A DNA stretch of 64,000 bases from Sphagnum compactum. Its lineage: Eukaryota; Bryophyta; Sphagnopsida; Sphagnales. Under the pieces are notes generated by a model, which worked only from the letters and a program-made list of their open reading frames with translations, did no database searches and was not told the origin of the DNA. Where the stretch lies: NCBI GenBank assembly GCA_965153455.1, contig OZ234497.1, positions 1,860,001 to 1,924,000 on the forward strand, written 5' to 3'. This document shows positions 27,380-40,072 of this stretch, one piece after another (position 1 is the stretch's first letter; each line of letters begins with the position of its first letter). A program made the translations under genes and the position numbers.

Positions 27380-27782
27380 TCATTGGCACGTGTCAACATT
27401 GTGAATGTGCAATGTGTCATCAAATCACTGGTCAAATGTTCAACTTACATAGTTGTAACTTAGTCAAAATTACAATTGAATTTTCATCTGATGACATCCA
27501 CCAATCGAAAGTAGTTAACAACAATTCTCAACTATAGTGGTATGTAGCTTACAACTAAAATGGTAAATAATGGTTATTGTTATGGTGTTGACACGTGGTT
27601 GACACTTTCAATTAAAATGTCATTTTTGATTGGTAATTTTCAACTTTTTTGGTTTGTAGTTGAAAAAAACGTTTGTTAGTTGTAAAACTATTTTGCAACT
27701 ACACTTGTTTCTTTCAACTATGTTTTTTAATTGAAATGTGGTTGGAGATGTAGTTGCAAATGGGGGGACTTTTCTACTAGTG
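27380..27782. mobile_element. CACTA-type right end, second copy
   Basis: It ends TTTTCTACTAGTG at 27782; the reverse complement CACTAGTAGAAAAG is a canonical CACTA terminus. The 400 bp before it resemble 25680-26001, including GTGTTGACA(C/T)GTGGTTGAC, AACTAAAATGGT and repeated AGTTG/CAACT motifs. The matching left end was not identified with confidence; a CACTAG...GTAGAAAA sequence near 26422 is a weak candidate. Confidence 0.55.
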
Positions 27783-27839
27783 TGAATTTATGTACGAAGA
27801 AGAAGTTGTGCTCATCATTTATCAAACGGAAGACAACTT

Positions 27840-28345
27840 GTAGATTCACCTAGGGGAAGTTCATTTAGAGGAGATCCACATGGAGGACCACCATTGTATC
27901 CACCACTTGTTGCATAACATGTATGTGAGTTAGCAAGTAAATTGCCATATAGGAAGTTGCAATACCCAACTTATGTGAAAGATACTAACCCTAATGCTCA
28001 TATTAGAATATTCAAAAAGGTCATTAAAGCCAATGGTGAAATTGTGGAAGCTAACATTATCACACATGTTTGGTTTCACTCTCAAAGATGGTATTTCTAA
28101 ACATGGTGAAAATTTTGTTCAAAATCTTCCAAATTGCACATTTGAAGAACTAAAGCAAACATTTTGCAAATGGTTTTGAACTCTAAAGAATGACAAGGAG
28201 GTCTACATGCAATTATGAAACATTAAAGACCAAATTGCTAAACGTGTGGAGGTTTACTATGAACACATGTTAAAATTAAGTTCCCCAGCTCATTAGACCA
28301 TCCACCTTACCTGTGAGATTTGCCAATAGTCCCTTGTTGGCATCT
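27840..28345 (+). pseudogene. Retrotransposon gag fragment, frameshifted
   Basis: In order, the frames read SPRGSSFRGDPHGGPPLYPP, PYRKLQYPTYVKDTNPNAHI, then after a one-base shift near 28070 GFTLKDGISKHGENFVQNLP, CTFEELKQTFCKWF, and after a stop NDKEVYMQL and KRVEVYYEHMLKL. This is the pattern of a plant LTR-retrotransposon gag (WxxxF/helical core followed by ERVEVYYERLLKL-type helix). No protease, RT or LTR was recognised next to it. It starts just after the CACTA end at 27782. Confidence 0.65.
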
Positions 28346-30229
28346 TGTTCACCTTGTCAGCGAGTTTCAAAAAAATAAATGTGAAAACCTCTATTGTTAT
28401 GACACCCCATTCAATAATATAAAGATAAATTCTGCAACATCAAAGCTCTGTTACAACACATATGAATAACATCATATGATCATCATGAATTTGATCCCAA
28501 GCACCATTACATCACTTCTAACCCTAATTTAGTGGGTTTCGAGGAATTAGAGCTTTCCGACCTCATTCTCTTGAACATCAATAGGTCATGATCAAGTGTC
28601 TCTTTGTCACAAAGCCCATTAATAACCACATAGGCAACATATACACATAATGCCCAATACACAATTTGACAAAAATTTGTTAGTTACTTCTCTCAGTCCT
28701 TCAACATCCTAATCAATTTAGAACAACAACATTGCACAATAAAAGAATGTTTGAACCCCACAATCAACTCTGAAAACTTAGACAAGGAAAATTGACACCT
28801 CCTAGTTATCACTTTAGGGTATAACTTGCTGCAAAGGTCCCATACTTCTCCTAGAATATTAGGTTTTCTTTTTCTCTCTTTGTGATTTAAGGAATTGATA
28901 AACCAGACAAAACAAATAGACTCATGCAAACAATGGTACACTTCACAACTGTTCCCGAGATCCCTGTAGCTTTCATCCTTTTCTTGTCATCAACCCATAT
29001 CTATTACAATGCATCCTTCCTAAGGAGAGACATAACGTAGCAAAGTACTACTTCTCCTATAAAATGTAATCCATCAATCCCCTCTTGAACAAAATCACTT
29101 CTATAATCCTAATGCAACTAAATCCACTTAACTTTGTTGTCCCCCTTGAATTAGTTGCACTTTTTTATCTCCACCTAGTTCCATTATTTGACAACTGCCA
29201 TGAAAGCTTTAGCGAAAAAATAACCAAACCATAGAAAATGCACCCAAGGAGAGTTCCTCATCACACAATAAATGTCGTCAATAATGAATAACCACCTTTC
29301 TCATAACAAGCAAGAAACAAAGGTCATGAACACAAATGCCATAGAAAAATAATTTCATGTTTCACATGACAAGCAACTTTCGAAAGTTTTGTCCTTTTCA
29401 ACTTTTGGCTGTTGATGGTGTTGTTTCATTCATGTAGGGCTTCATCCACCCCTCCTTTTCATCATAAGCTTTCCCTAACCCATTCATTTTCCTATTTTCT
29501 TAAAGAGTTAATTGACATGCAAATTGTGCATGTTTCATGAGACCCCTTCATAATGATGGAAATGACAAATTAGGTCTTTTTGTTGTGTTGTATTTTGGCA
29601 CAAGAAGAAGTGGGTATGATATTCATGACCCTGACCTCATTGAACAAAGGTCGCCTAATTATCTCCCAATTGCCTTGTGGACATATCTTTAATGATTGGA
29701 AAACACCATAAATTTCCACCTTTTGCTAGCATTTTGACCAATAGACACTAGTTAAAATGCTCACCTAAAAAGTTCTTTAGGTAAACAAACTTTTAAGGTA
29801 TCACCTGCATTTTAAAAGCTTAACTTTCATGATTTCTTTTTCTACTTGGATTCATTCCTTTTTTCTCGAAGAAAGAAAAATGAAAAAAAAGTTTTAGTTG
29901 AAAGCAATGATGTGAGACAAAACTTCTCAAGCCCATATATCTCTAGATAATAGTGTTTTTTTTTCAACTATTTGACATTCTCTCAGTTGCGAGCATTTCA
30001 AGAGGGATTTACCAATGAATGGCAACACATCTTTCTCCAAATAATGAAAAAATTTGAAAATGATGCCAACTCAAAATATGGCAAAATGTTTTCAAAACAC
30101 CCAAAAAAAGGAATATGTAACATAAATATATATTTTTTTCACATTTGTGCAAAATTACTCAAAAAAAAAGATTGTTTAATAGCCACATACTTTATAAAAG
30201 ACATATTACTCCCTTTTTTTTTCCTAAAG

Positions 30230-30394
30230 AACACAACACAATATATTCAACCTAATAAGCCATTGGCACCTTGAAGTCAAGATTAATGGCAAAAAGTTGA
30301 CAAGACTTTCACTTACACACCAATGGGTTTGAACCTAGACCCTTTTCAAGATCCTAGGGTCCCAAACAAGGGTTATACCACTAAGTCATCACCC
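30230..30394 (-). mobile_element. tRNA-derived SINE, copy 2
   Basis: On the minus strand: GGGTGATGACTTAGTGGTAT (A box), then TCTAGGTTCAAACCCATTGG (B box), TGGTGTGTAAGTGAAAGT and AAGGTGCCAATGGCTTATTA. Same block order as copy 1, with about three quarters identity. The tail is A/T-rich. A Pol III transcript is possible but cannot be inferred from sequence. Confidence 0.65.
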
Positions 30395-33300
30395 TTGAGG
30401 TAACATATTATTCCTTTTAATATTTCATTCCATAGAACTCTATGTGTGGTATTGAATTTGAAACAAACGTGTAAATTGTATGTACACTTAATCCAAACTA
30501 TGTTGTGTCTAGTGTTGGGCAAGCATTCAATTATGTTTTTGGAAAAGAAAAGAAAATTCAAAATTAGGAACCATGATTTTTTTGAATTTTTTAATGTTGC
30601 TAATTGGCCCTTGTATTATAGCGTGGGTGGATTGAGGTGGCAAAGTACTAGGTGGAACTATTGTTGACTTGGCTATATTATTTTTTTGGTTGTATAATGA
30701 TGATGATAGTTTTTGTTTAACATTTGAATTAAGGGGCAACATGAACTTGTTATGGGTGCATCCAAGTTTGTGAGAGAAGTGTGAGGCTTATAACAATTTG
30801 ACAAATGAAAATGCAAACTTTAATTCATTCCAACAAGAAATAGTAAATAAAATATATATACAATCTACTTTTCAATTCAAAATGTTCAGTCAATTTTAGA
30901 TTGCAATCTAGCTTGTTAATTGGCAAGGATTGAAGGTTTGTAATGGTCAAACATTATCACACATAGTTTGTATTATGATGCATTTCAAGCAAGAATACAC
31001 AATTTTTTACATATGTTTCCACCCGAAAACTATGTTATTTGCATTTGCAGATTATGTGTACAAGGGGCAACAATTTCCTTTGAAACTTGGTAATCTCTAC
31101 CAAAGTTTTGATTAAGAATAGAAATGCCTATTCAAGAATCTCATCTTAGTAGTGATTTGGCATTTTGGATCTTGTTGATTTTCAACATTGCTAACAACAC
31201 TATAGCAACCATAAATTTGAATCACATAATGCATGCACATTATGAACAATAGTTTCAAGCTTCAATCATGAAAATCACTTACTATTAGTTTAAGCTAACC
31301 CATTAAACAAACCAAAATAATCTACTAGAAACAATAATTTTAGAGAATAAATGAGATGTGAAGTTAACATTGACATTGGACAATTGTGTATCTTACAAAA
31401 AAAAATCATAGCAAATAACCTAAAAACCCTATAACCTTGTCATGTTATGTTCATCACCAATGGTCGTACAATTCTTGGTCTAAAAGTAGTTCCAAATGCA
31501 AGAATGTACAATGACATCATAAAACAATTTCACAAACACACAAGATGCAAACACATTTGCATAGGAATAGTTATGCTAGTTCTAATAAATCAACCAATTG
31601 CTTGTTTGCCAAATGCATCAATTTAAGACAATAATGCAAATTTTTCAAGCAAGCTTAAGAGAAAAATGCATCTTTTGTTGAAAAGTTAGATAATTACCAA
31701 GGGTAGTAGGGTGCATTCATGTTATTGAAATAAAAAATGCCACAAAGACAAATTCCTTGGATACATTCAAGGTTGGGTTACCTTATTAAGAGGAACTTAT
31801 AGGACATGCAAAAAGCCCTAAAAGTTCATTTAAACTTTTTTTTGAATTAAACTTCATTTTTTATTTAGAAAGTTGGATATTTTCCTTTGACTTTCTTTAT
31901 GGGCTTTAGCTTTAACAATGTTAAGTTATTTGCACCTTTCAAACCATAAAGTGACCAAATTTAACAGTTCTTAACTTGGTGACCAATATTCTTTAAAAAT
32001 GTTTACTTTTTCCTTTGTGGTAAATATTGATCCATGTATTCTTCTAGTAGAGTACATAACTAAATATGGCCTTCCTACACTATGTAATCCATAAGATGGA
32101 GGATTCAATTGTTATTGTTAGTCCTTTCATGTCCTTAAAGTCAATTTTTTCTCATGTTACATTTTTGAACTTTTATAGTTTAGAACATATATGGACATCA
32201 TTACCCAATCAAATAATTGATTTTCTGATATCATTAATTTCATTTTATTGTACTTTTCAAGAAATAAATTGAAATCGGTACAAATAGGAATATTGTTTAG
32301 TTTTCATGTGGGAAAGTGTTTTTACGTACCCCAATCTTTATAACGAATGGATTAGTTAATTAGGTTGGCATGGCATAACATATATAGTTGGTTCATTTGA
32401 AAAGACTATTTTTCAAATCATGATTTACAATTTGATAATTAATTTTTTTTTTGTTATGACCCAAAAAGATGTTCCATTACATATTATTATGTGAAGGTCT
32501 ATTAAAAAATTTAAAAAACTCATCATTTTCCCCATAAATTCAAGACCTTTTAGGAGTCCTTTTAAGCAACAAAAATTTCAAAAATGATGAATTTATGAAA
32601 ACAAATTACGAAATTATGAAAATGATGGGACTCGATAGCCAATTTTAAGGATAGGTCCTACAAACATAATGATATCCCACATCTATGGTAACATGTTTTT
32701 ACCAAGAACAATCTTTTGGACATAGACATGGACAAGTTGTTGTTCGTTGAAGAGCAATATTAATGTTGTTATTTGTGCTCACAACTTCAAATCTTGCTAT
32801 TGTGACATTTTTTTCTTCATCTTTTAAGTCGTCAATTGGATGTGTTAGTGGTCTAATGGTGCCAATTGCCACTACTTGTTTGTTGCTTCTACACCAAAAA
32901 CTTTTGGAACTTGAGCCACCATTACATATGTTGCAACTATCGAGGTCAATTGCTCTAGTGTCCTCAAGAAATGAAATTGCTTGCTTAGGTTTTTTTTTCT
33001 ATAGTTGCCATTTGTTGTGCTCCTTTTGAGGGGTTTTCCTTTTTACCTTTTGATATTGTAGGTGAATTTACAGCCTCTTCAAATTTTTCCTTCTCCACAT
33101 CTTTTTCTTTCCTTAGTGTTTTTAGCGCCTCCTAATCTAAGGTCAAGCTCCATGATATCATTACCTATAAAGATTTCTTCTTCTTGTAGCTTCACATTTA
33201 GGGACATTATTTGGTCATGATCTAGGTCAAAAATCGTTTTTAAAAATTTTTCTTCATTTTTTTTAGTGATCACACAACTTTCATTCCCACCTTTACATAT

Positions 33301-35829
33301 TAATCCAATTTCAGCAAAAACAAAAGTCACCAACCGCATCAATGTTCAATGAATACATTTGAAGTTTTCAACAAACATAATCATGAGCTTTTATTTTCAA
33401 AATTTTAGTACATAAAACTTAAGGAGTTAAGGCTTCAAAAGGAGGTGATGATAATCTTATTAAAATTGAAAAAGGTGGGGAAAAACAATAAAGGGATCAA
33501 ATTCATGGCAAGGAAGTTCTTTGTGTTGGACATCGCCCTATGATGGAAATGGTGGTGGCCTCTATCTAACAGTAAAAGAGATGGCAATGGTTGTGATGGA
33601 GTTGGTGGGAATTGGCAATAATGGTTTGTCATTTGTAGCAAAATGGTAATGGTGTCACCAAAAAAGAGGAGGGGTGACTTATCATGAAACTTTTTAACAT
33701 ATTCAATACATGTTAACAAATGTTTGTAGATCATGAAATGCCCCCAAACTCCTAGAGGAACCCAAATGTGGGTCCCAAAATGAAGCAACAGAAAAAAGGA
33801 GTCGAGGCACACTCCCTAGCTTGTAGCACTTCGGAGGTAGGAAGGCATGCTAGAGTTTTAGGATGAGACTAAGATGAACTCACAAGCAAGTGTTCAAGAT
33901 GAAATCAACCTGCACAACCAAAGAAAGAGGGCAGTTAATGCAAGTTGAATGCAAGTGGTGCGATGAACTTAGTAAGGACAACCTCAAACACAAGGTTTAC
34001 ACAACTCGCAACCTTTGGGAGAAGGCACCACTCCCTTCACTATATTATATTCTATGACTCTCCGCAAGGGTTACATCCAAATGGCACTTTTCCTTAGGAT
34101 TCTCAGGTGGGAATCCCCAAATTGGGACTTTTGTTGTCCTAAAACTTTGGACATTCGTATCTTTCTCAAAACAAACCTATTTGGAGCTCACAAGGCCAAC
34201 ATTTTATAGCCCTCAAAAAGATCTTTTCAATGGTGTATTGCACACCCCAATTAGAAATCATTTGGCCCTTTTTCTAAGGGGATTTGTGATCAAGAGTCAA
34301 ATTCTCAATTTGACTCTTGATTCGTCTTTTGATCATAACTTATGCATTTTAGATCTAAATGAACAATGCGAGGGCACTTCAGGCTTTTACATTTCAAGAT
34401 CTTTCCAATAGTATCCTAGGGGCCCAATTTGGTGCTTGTTTGCCTTTTCAACCAAGGCTCTAAACATTTGGGACTTTTGCACAAATGCAATTCCTAAAGT
34501 GGGAGTGCACTTAGTAGTCATTGGGCTTCATCTTTTGCATTCTCTCACATTTTTGAGAATGTGTTTCACACCCAAACACACTTTCTTGACCTCATGGGCC
34601 TTTGCACTTTGCACTTAGTCGCGAATTCACGATAGATTATTTCCAAAGAACAAAAAAAAATTACAACAAATCTTGTTCTTAAACTAGTGATCCTATTACT
34701 TCTAACAATGCAATTTAAAGATTATGGACTTCAAGGGATCATATCACTCATGATTTCCTTTGGAGAACCAACTGGTCATAAGTGTGGTAGCTCATATTTC
34801 AACAACAAAACCCCATCTTCAATGATACCCCATTCCCATCAAATCTCTCTCATCGAAAGTTGGACATAGACTAAAACGAATCTGGACATTGTAAAACTTT
34901 TTTCTCATAAACCTTGTAGCGTCCATTGATCTTTAATTTTCCAAAGCTCCCTGTAAATCATAGGTACTTCTTCCAAGAATAGACTGTTTGACATATTCCC
35001 TCAGAATTTCCAAAATCCTTGAACATAATGACCATTACCACCATGATCGCTCATGAAATCTCTAGACTCCATCATCACCTCCCTTGAATTGGTCCCTATT
35101 TGTAGACACTAGACCTCATGTTCTCTTTTTGAAGCTCATGGCGTAGTAGAAAACATGTTTCAAGTCAAGGAAGAGAAGATCCATAGAGGGGCATTCATCC
35201 CCAATTGTTCACAACTCAAATACACAAAACACATATTGAAAGCAACATCACAATTTTGAAATAAAACTTAGCTCTTTCCAACAAATGCCTGCTTGATCTT
35301 CCTTTGGAACCTCTTTCATATAGCTCATCTTTGACGCCATCTTCTTGCTTCCCAAAAGCATCAACACCAACCATCGCCAAGTGCCGTGATTCACATTCCC
35401 CATAAAGACCATAAAAAACGCAACAAGGAATCCACTCCATCACTGAAACTAGCTCATCCACTCTGCTCTATTGAAGAATAAACATCAAACATACTAACCT
35501 ACACGAAAACAAAACAACACCCAAATACAAGATTCTGGACTTTTAGAGTCCGCAATTCCTCATGATGCATAACTGCTCTGTAATTTGTCATCATCCGCCA
35601 CCCATCCAACATTAGGGTTTTCACTCCATTTGCGCTCATCCACAGAAAACTCCTGACACTGTTTTAGGTTACAATGGATCCAAGCCCTGTGTTGTAGGCT
35701 TAGCCACTTGCATCTTGTAGTGGTCAAATTTTGGTGAAAAAGTGAAAATAATAACCCAGATTTAGAAAAGGCTTTCACATTGCCATTTTTATTTTGGCAA
35801 ATTTTCACCGGAAACAAACGCTGATCAGG

Positions 35830-35995
35830 AATTACCAGTTCCAGGGTTTTTTTAAAACCTCAAAGAACCAGTAATTTTCATGAAAGACAAAATGAAGAAC
35901 CAGCGGTTTTATAGGCAGTTATTTGGTGTTTTCAAGATTTTAATACCCTGGTTATACGTCAGAGCCAGTTCTTTCATTTTCTGAGAAGCACGTTA
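35830..35995. repeat. Dispersed repeat C (AGAACC-rich), copy 1
   Basis: It contains ACCAGTTCCAGGGTTTTTTT, CAAAGAACCAGTAATTTTCA, AACCAGCGGTTTTATAGGCA and CCAGTTCTTTCATTTT. The same order of AGAACC.CCAGTT, TTTCATGAA and TTTTATGGCAG-like blocks occurs at 43.77-44.34 and 58.85-59.05 kb. Confidence 0.5.
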
Positions 35996-38324
35996 AATGA
36001 ACACTATGGACCATCGTGCTCACCATGTGGGGTGATGCAATTGCTGATACCTGCCCATCACTGGTTAAAACTTAAAACCAGCAAGTAGGGCATCCTAAGA
36101 AGGGCATCCTAAGAGAGTTTCACAAGCTCCAAAACACTTGTGTCTCATTCCTCACACGAGTTTCTACCAACACCATAGAAGGATTATGTGACCCAGTGCC
36201 CACCAACGCACCATCCAGCAGAATCCCATGACTGAGTCATGGATGAATCAGAACTGAGTTACCAAGGTCCCAAGGTTACTAAGCTTCCACTTTGGTGAAC
36301 CTTAGTAACCTATTCTGTAAACCTTCCTACTTCCACCTCACATGACCTAGGTAACTAACCACCTATGTAAGTGGGTAAGTATAAAAACAAGTTGGTAGGA
36401 AATGTAAAGTGGTTGCTATTTAGGTAGGTAGGTAAGTAGGGAAAGCACTTGGTGACCACTAAGTAGGTAAGTAGATACATGTTGATGGGTTAGTACATAG
36501 GTAACCCCACCTATGGGACGGACGGTAGGTAGACACAACTAAAGAAGAGTTTCCTGTCCTCACACCATCCATCCTATGTGGTGTTCTGGACCCCTGGTGT
36601 GTTGCTGGTTCACTTGGTGGCAGCATGGTTGCCCATTACGTTCAGTGTTGTCTAGAAGGGGACTACTGACTGTCCCACACATTTGAAGCCTGAGAACCTA
36701 ATAATGTGTCACTCAGTTCAATTACTGTGGATGATAACTTCTTTCTGTACATGCACCGCATTAGTACCTACCTCAACTAGGGCCATGCATGCAAAGAAAG
36801 CACCATGCTGGGCTAGATTGATTTCTTAGGGTGGTACCATGTCAGCACAGTTCAAGTATCTAGATTCTACACATATGGGCATTGGGCATTGTCTTGCTTC
36901 TCACAATAGAGTTGCCTGTAAAGTGACCTTCCTTTTGGGCCTTTTCTTTCATCTTCCAACCCTTCTTTCAATCTCTAAATATTGTTATTTGCAAAGTATT
37001 ACATGCACGAAGTTTGAAATGATTTGGACCTTTAGTACACACAACAGCAGTGATTGATTAAAGGCAATTAAGAAAAAAAAAACTGGATGAAAATGATGTT
37101 CATCTGAGTTTCAGTCCTTGTTTAAACCCAATGTACTTGTTTTTGCTGTTTTTAGAAATCTCAACCCCTCTATGACCAAACATGGGTACTGGTGCTGTGT
37201 CTTTTTAAACTTTGCGGATACCTTGAATATGTCTTCATCAGGTTTCTTTTTTCCTTTCTTTTCAAAATTTTGATGTAGGAAATGTGGTCAATTTTTCCAA
37301 TATTTTTGCAAAATTAGTCAAATTTACTGTAGGAAACAAAAAATTTCCAATTGTTTTGGTCAAAGAAAGGCAAAAAAAATTCAGAAACTTTTAGTGGTCT
37401 TCACTTGCTTGCCTTGAGCAGATCCAAATTCTGTTCATGTCTAACTCCACAAATGACTCCCTTGGAGTAATAGCATGTCTGGATTGAATCCAATGGGTGA
37501 AGTTTGAATGCCCACAAAAATTCATAGTTATATTTTCAAACAGCTTGAAAAACAAATTAGACTCCAAATCCACAACGTTAGGAGTAATGTCAAGGATCTA
37601 GTCACCACCAACACATTGTCTTGCAATCACATGATCACCCAAATACTGAGAGTTTAGGCCTCTACAGTCGGGCCACAGAAATCAATTCTGAAAAAATGGT
37701 TGCCATAGAAGACGCTACTTGTTGAGTTGATTGAACTCAATTCTGATGTTGATTCCTGCACCACAGCAATTGATTTGCCCAGGAATAAACCTTACTATGA
37801 ATTTACCACATAATCATTAATGTGTGAAAAATTCTTATGCTGTAATCAGATTTATGCAATTTATTTGACCAAAATCCAGATTACTACAAAATTAAAAAGG
37901 GTGTGCCAAATAGAAGGTTTCAAAGACTAATTAACTGCCTGTGGTCAAGAGTCACCAGACTCTAGGATCACCAGCTACAAAATATAATGATCCTTCAAAT
38001 TTGGGCCTCCCACCACCTGCTCCTTACTAGTTATCCAATTGTGATCATGCTTGGCAGGAAGGACTAATAAATATAAATGAATTTATATACACTTTGTATT
38101 CCATGTCCAAGGTGCTAGGAATTGGGCGTCTCCACCTCAAAGCTCAGCTCTCGAGGAAAGAACTGGAAGATAGTTGGAACAGGGTTGATACATTTCAGAG
38201 TGATTACATACAAAGTGAGAATCTCTGGCAGAGAGCCTCCTAAACCTTGGACTTAACCTGTCAATGCTGAGCTACAAATCGAAATTCACAAACATGGGCC
38301 TTGTTGTTTGTGCATTGAAGGTCT

Positions 38325-38775
38325 GGTGCATAGTTAGTGCTTTTTTGCTAGACCCTAAACCTAAACCCTAATTTTGGAGCTTGCATAGAGAACCATGACA
38401 CATACTTAGTTTTTCTTTGCTAAACCTAAACCCAAACTGTAACTTTTGGATCTCACCTGCACAGACGACCCTGGAGCATACTAAGTTTTTCTTGCTAAAC
38501 CTAAACCAGAACCCTAATATTGGATCTCACAGAGACAACCATGGTGCATACTTGGATTTTTTTGCTAAACCTAAACCCAAAACCCTACTTTTGAAGCTTG
38601 CCTGCTTAGAGAACCATAGCACATACTTAGTTTTTTTACTAGACCTAAACCCATACCCTAATTGGAGCTTGCCGGCATGCAGAGAATCTGAACTATGACA
38701 CATACTAATTGCTTTGGCTAAACCTAAACCAAAGCCCTAATTTTGAAGCTTGCCTGCACAGAGAGCCATGGCTGA
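38325..38775. repeat. Six-copy ~74-bp tandem repeat with telomere-like CTAAACC motifs
   Basis: Copies begin at CTA(A/G)ACC motifs at 38348, 38420, 38495, 38565, 38639 and 38718 (spacing 72, 75, 70, 74, 79). Each unit carries CTAAACCTAAACC with a nearby CCCTAA, then a T-G-A-A-GCTTGCCTGC-like block and ACCATGGTGCATACTTAG-like sequence. The plant telomere unit is CCCTAAA. The array ends about 30 bp from the BZR stop codon, so it should lie in the transcribed 3' region, where the RNA would read TTTAGGTTTAG. Confidence 0.85.
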
Positions 38776-38803
38776 GCAGTAGCAGCAGCAAAGATTGTTA
38801 AAC

Positions 38804-40072
38804 TCAACAAGAAACTGGTGGTGGTGCTTGCAGACTTGAGCTGCTTCTGCTGCTGCCTAATGTGAGCTCTAACTCATCTGGGACCTTTGTTGCAGCCGAT
38901 ACTTTCTCCAACTCTGCAAGTGCATGATGATGATGGTGATCCAATGAACAATCCTGTACAACATCATCTGTGCTGATGATTTCTAGGTCAATATCAAGCT
39001 TGGAGTCTGCTCTTCTGCTACTAGAGCCAGGCCCCAGAGTCAACAGCCTTGCAGGTGCCATGCCAGGACCAGGCATGGTGGTTGTTGCAGCTTGTGGTGC
39101 GGTGGTGGGAGCAGCAGGGGAGCCACCACCACCATGCCAAGCTGCATTGCAATAAGGACCTGTCTGCAGAGCCGGTGTTTCACATTGGGCATTGGTCATT
39201 GTTGTTGTTGTTGCAGCAGGGAAGCTGCTGGGACCCAAACTCATGCCGCTGGAATCCTTAGTCCCTGATGATGTGGATGTTAACCCTAGAGCTGAGCCTG
39301 GTGGTCCTGTGTGCACTCGAATCCCATTTGCCCACTTGAAGCTGGTCGACCTGCAGATCATGTGTGGAAACTCTAGAGGAAGAGGAGCTGCTGTTGTTGT
39401 TGCTGCAGAGAAATCTGATTCCACTTCATGATCTGCCGGGGTGCGGCAACCGTCTGGAGTGTCACAGTAACTCGCAGGCTGCAGGTGATGGTGGTGGTGT
39501 GATTGCAGGTTTGATGCTGCTGCTGCTGCAGCACTGGCAAGGAAGCTGCTGGGATGGACTGGTGGATTACATGACCAAGCTGCATTGACAACATGTTTAG
39601 AGAATGCATGTGTGGGACACTCAGGAAGACCATCTTTGGCAATGGCATCCCAATCAGGTTTCACAGGAATGCCTCGGGCAGTAGGAGAACTGAGAGGTGG
39701 TGTGACTGGTGCACTGCCCCCAGAGATGCCGCTGGAGGAGTTGTTCATGTTGTGGTGGTGGTGGTGGTGGTTGCAGCCTACATGCATGGCTGTATGGAAA
39801 GGTGGTAAGCTTGCAGCACTGCTGCTGCTTACAGACTTGCTAGCAGTAGTAGCAGTTCCAGCACAGCTGCTACTACCAGCAGCTCCTCCTGCACCTGGAC
39901 CTGCAGAAGCTGAAGACAAGCCTTTGAGCCATGGTATGAGCGATGTGCAGCCATCATGTTGACCAGCTGCTGCTACTGCCCCTGGATATGACGACGAGGT
40001 TGGACTCACTGATGGCGATGGAGATACAACCTCCATTTGCTGATCTTCAGATGGTGGTAGTGGCTTGCTTCC
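38804..40072 (-). CDS. BZR: BZR exon 2 (phosphorylation sites, low-complexity regions, EAR motif)
   Basis: 1269 nt including the TGA stop at 38806-38804. The acceptor is TGCTGCAG|GGAAGC. It encodes the Ser/Pro-rich GSK3-target region, the [10 protein letters not shown] core, an unusual [14 protein letters not shown] block and the LELTLG repression motif. At least three His runs (five or six residues each) and Ala, Thr and Ser runs come from CAC/CAT, GCA and CAG-type codon repeats, for example the GTG-rich tract at about 39752-39770. These low-complexity runs explain many long open frames on the opposite strand. Confidence 0.92.
   Translation of the reverse strand, partial: GSKPLPPSEDQQMEVVSPSPSVSPTSSSYPGAVAAAGQHDGCTSLIPWLKGLSSASAGPGAGGAAGSSSCAGTATTASKSVSSSSAASLPPFHTAMHVGCNHHHHHHNMNNSSSGISGGSAPVTPPLSSPTARGIPVKPDWDAIAKDGLPECPTHAFSKHVVNAAWSCNPPVHPSSFLASAAAAAASNLQSHHHHHLQPASYCDTPDGCRTPADHEVESDFSAATTTAAPLPLEFPHMICRSTSFKWANGIRVHTGPPGSALGLTSTSSGTKDSSGMSLGPSSFPAATTTTMTNAQCETPALQTGPYCNAAWHGGGGSPAAPTTAPQAATTTMPGPGMAPARLLTLGPGSSSRRADSKLDIDLEIISTDDVVQDCSLDHHHHHALAELEKVSAATKVPDELELTLGSSRSSSSLQAPPPVSC

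Larger units (their letters stand above)
28346..38324. other. Long intergenic stretch, only the SINE and repeat C copy recognised
   Basis: Apart from the SINE at 30.2 kb and repeat C at 35.8 kb I recognise nothing. 33.8-36.7 kb has a higher GC content and could be old LTR-retrotransposon DNA, but no polymerase or gag motif survives. An ACCTA/TAGGT-rich patch lies at 36.34-36.53 kb. Confidence 0.5.

Noticed and set aside
38340-38760. A true chromosome end
   Set aside because: The motif is one part of a 74-bp unit and is degenerate, not uniform CCCTAAA repeats; genes and DNA continue on both sides.
39364-39962. Open frames on the plus strand across BZR exon 2 (up to 125 codons)
   Set aside because: Antisense shadows of trinucleotide-repeat coding sequence; no recognisable domains.
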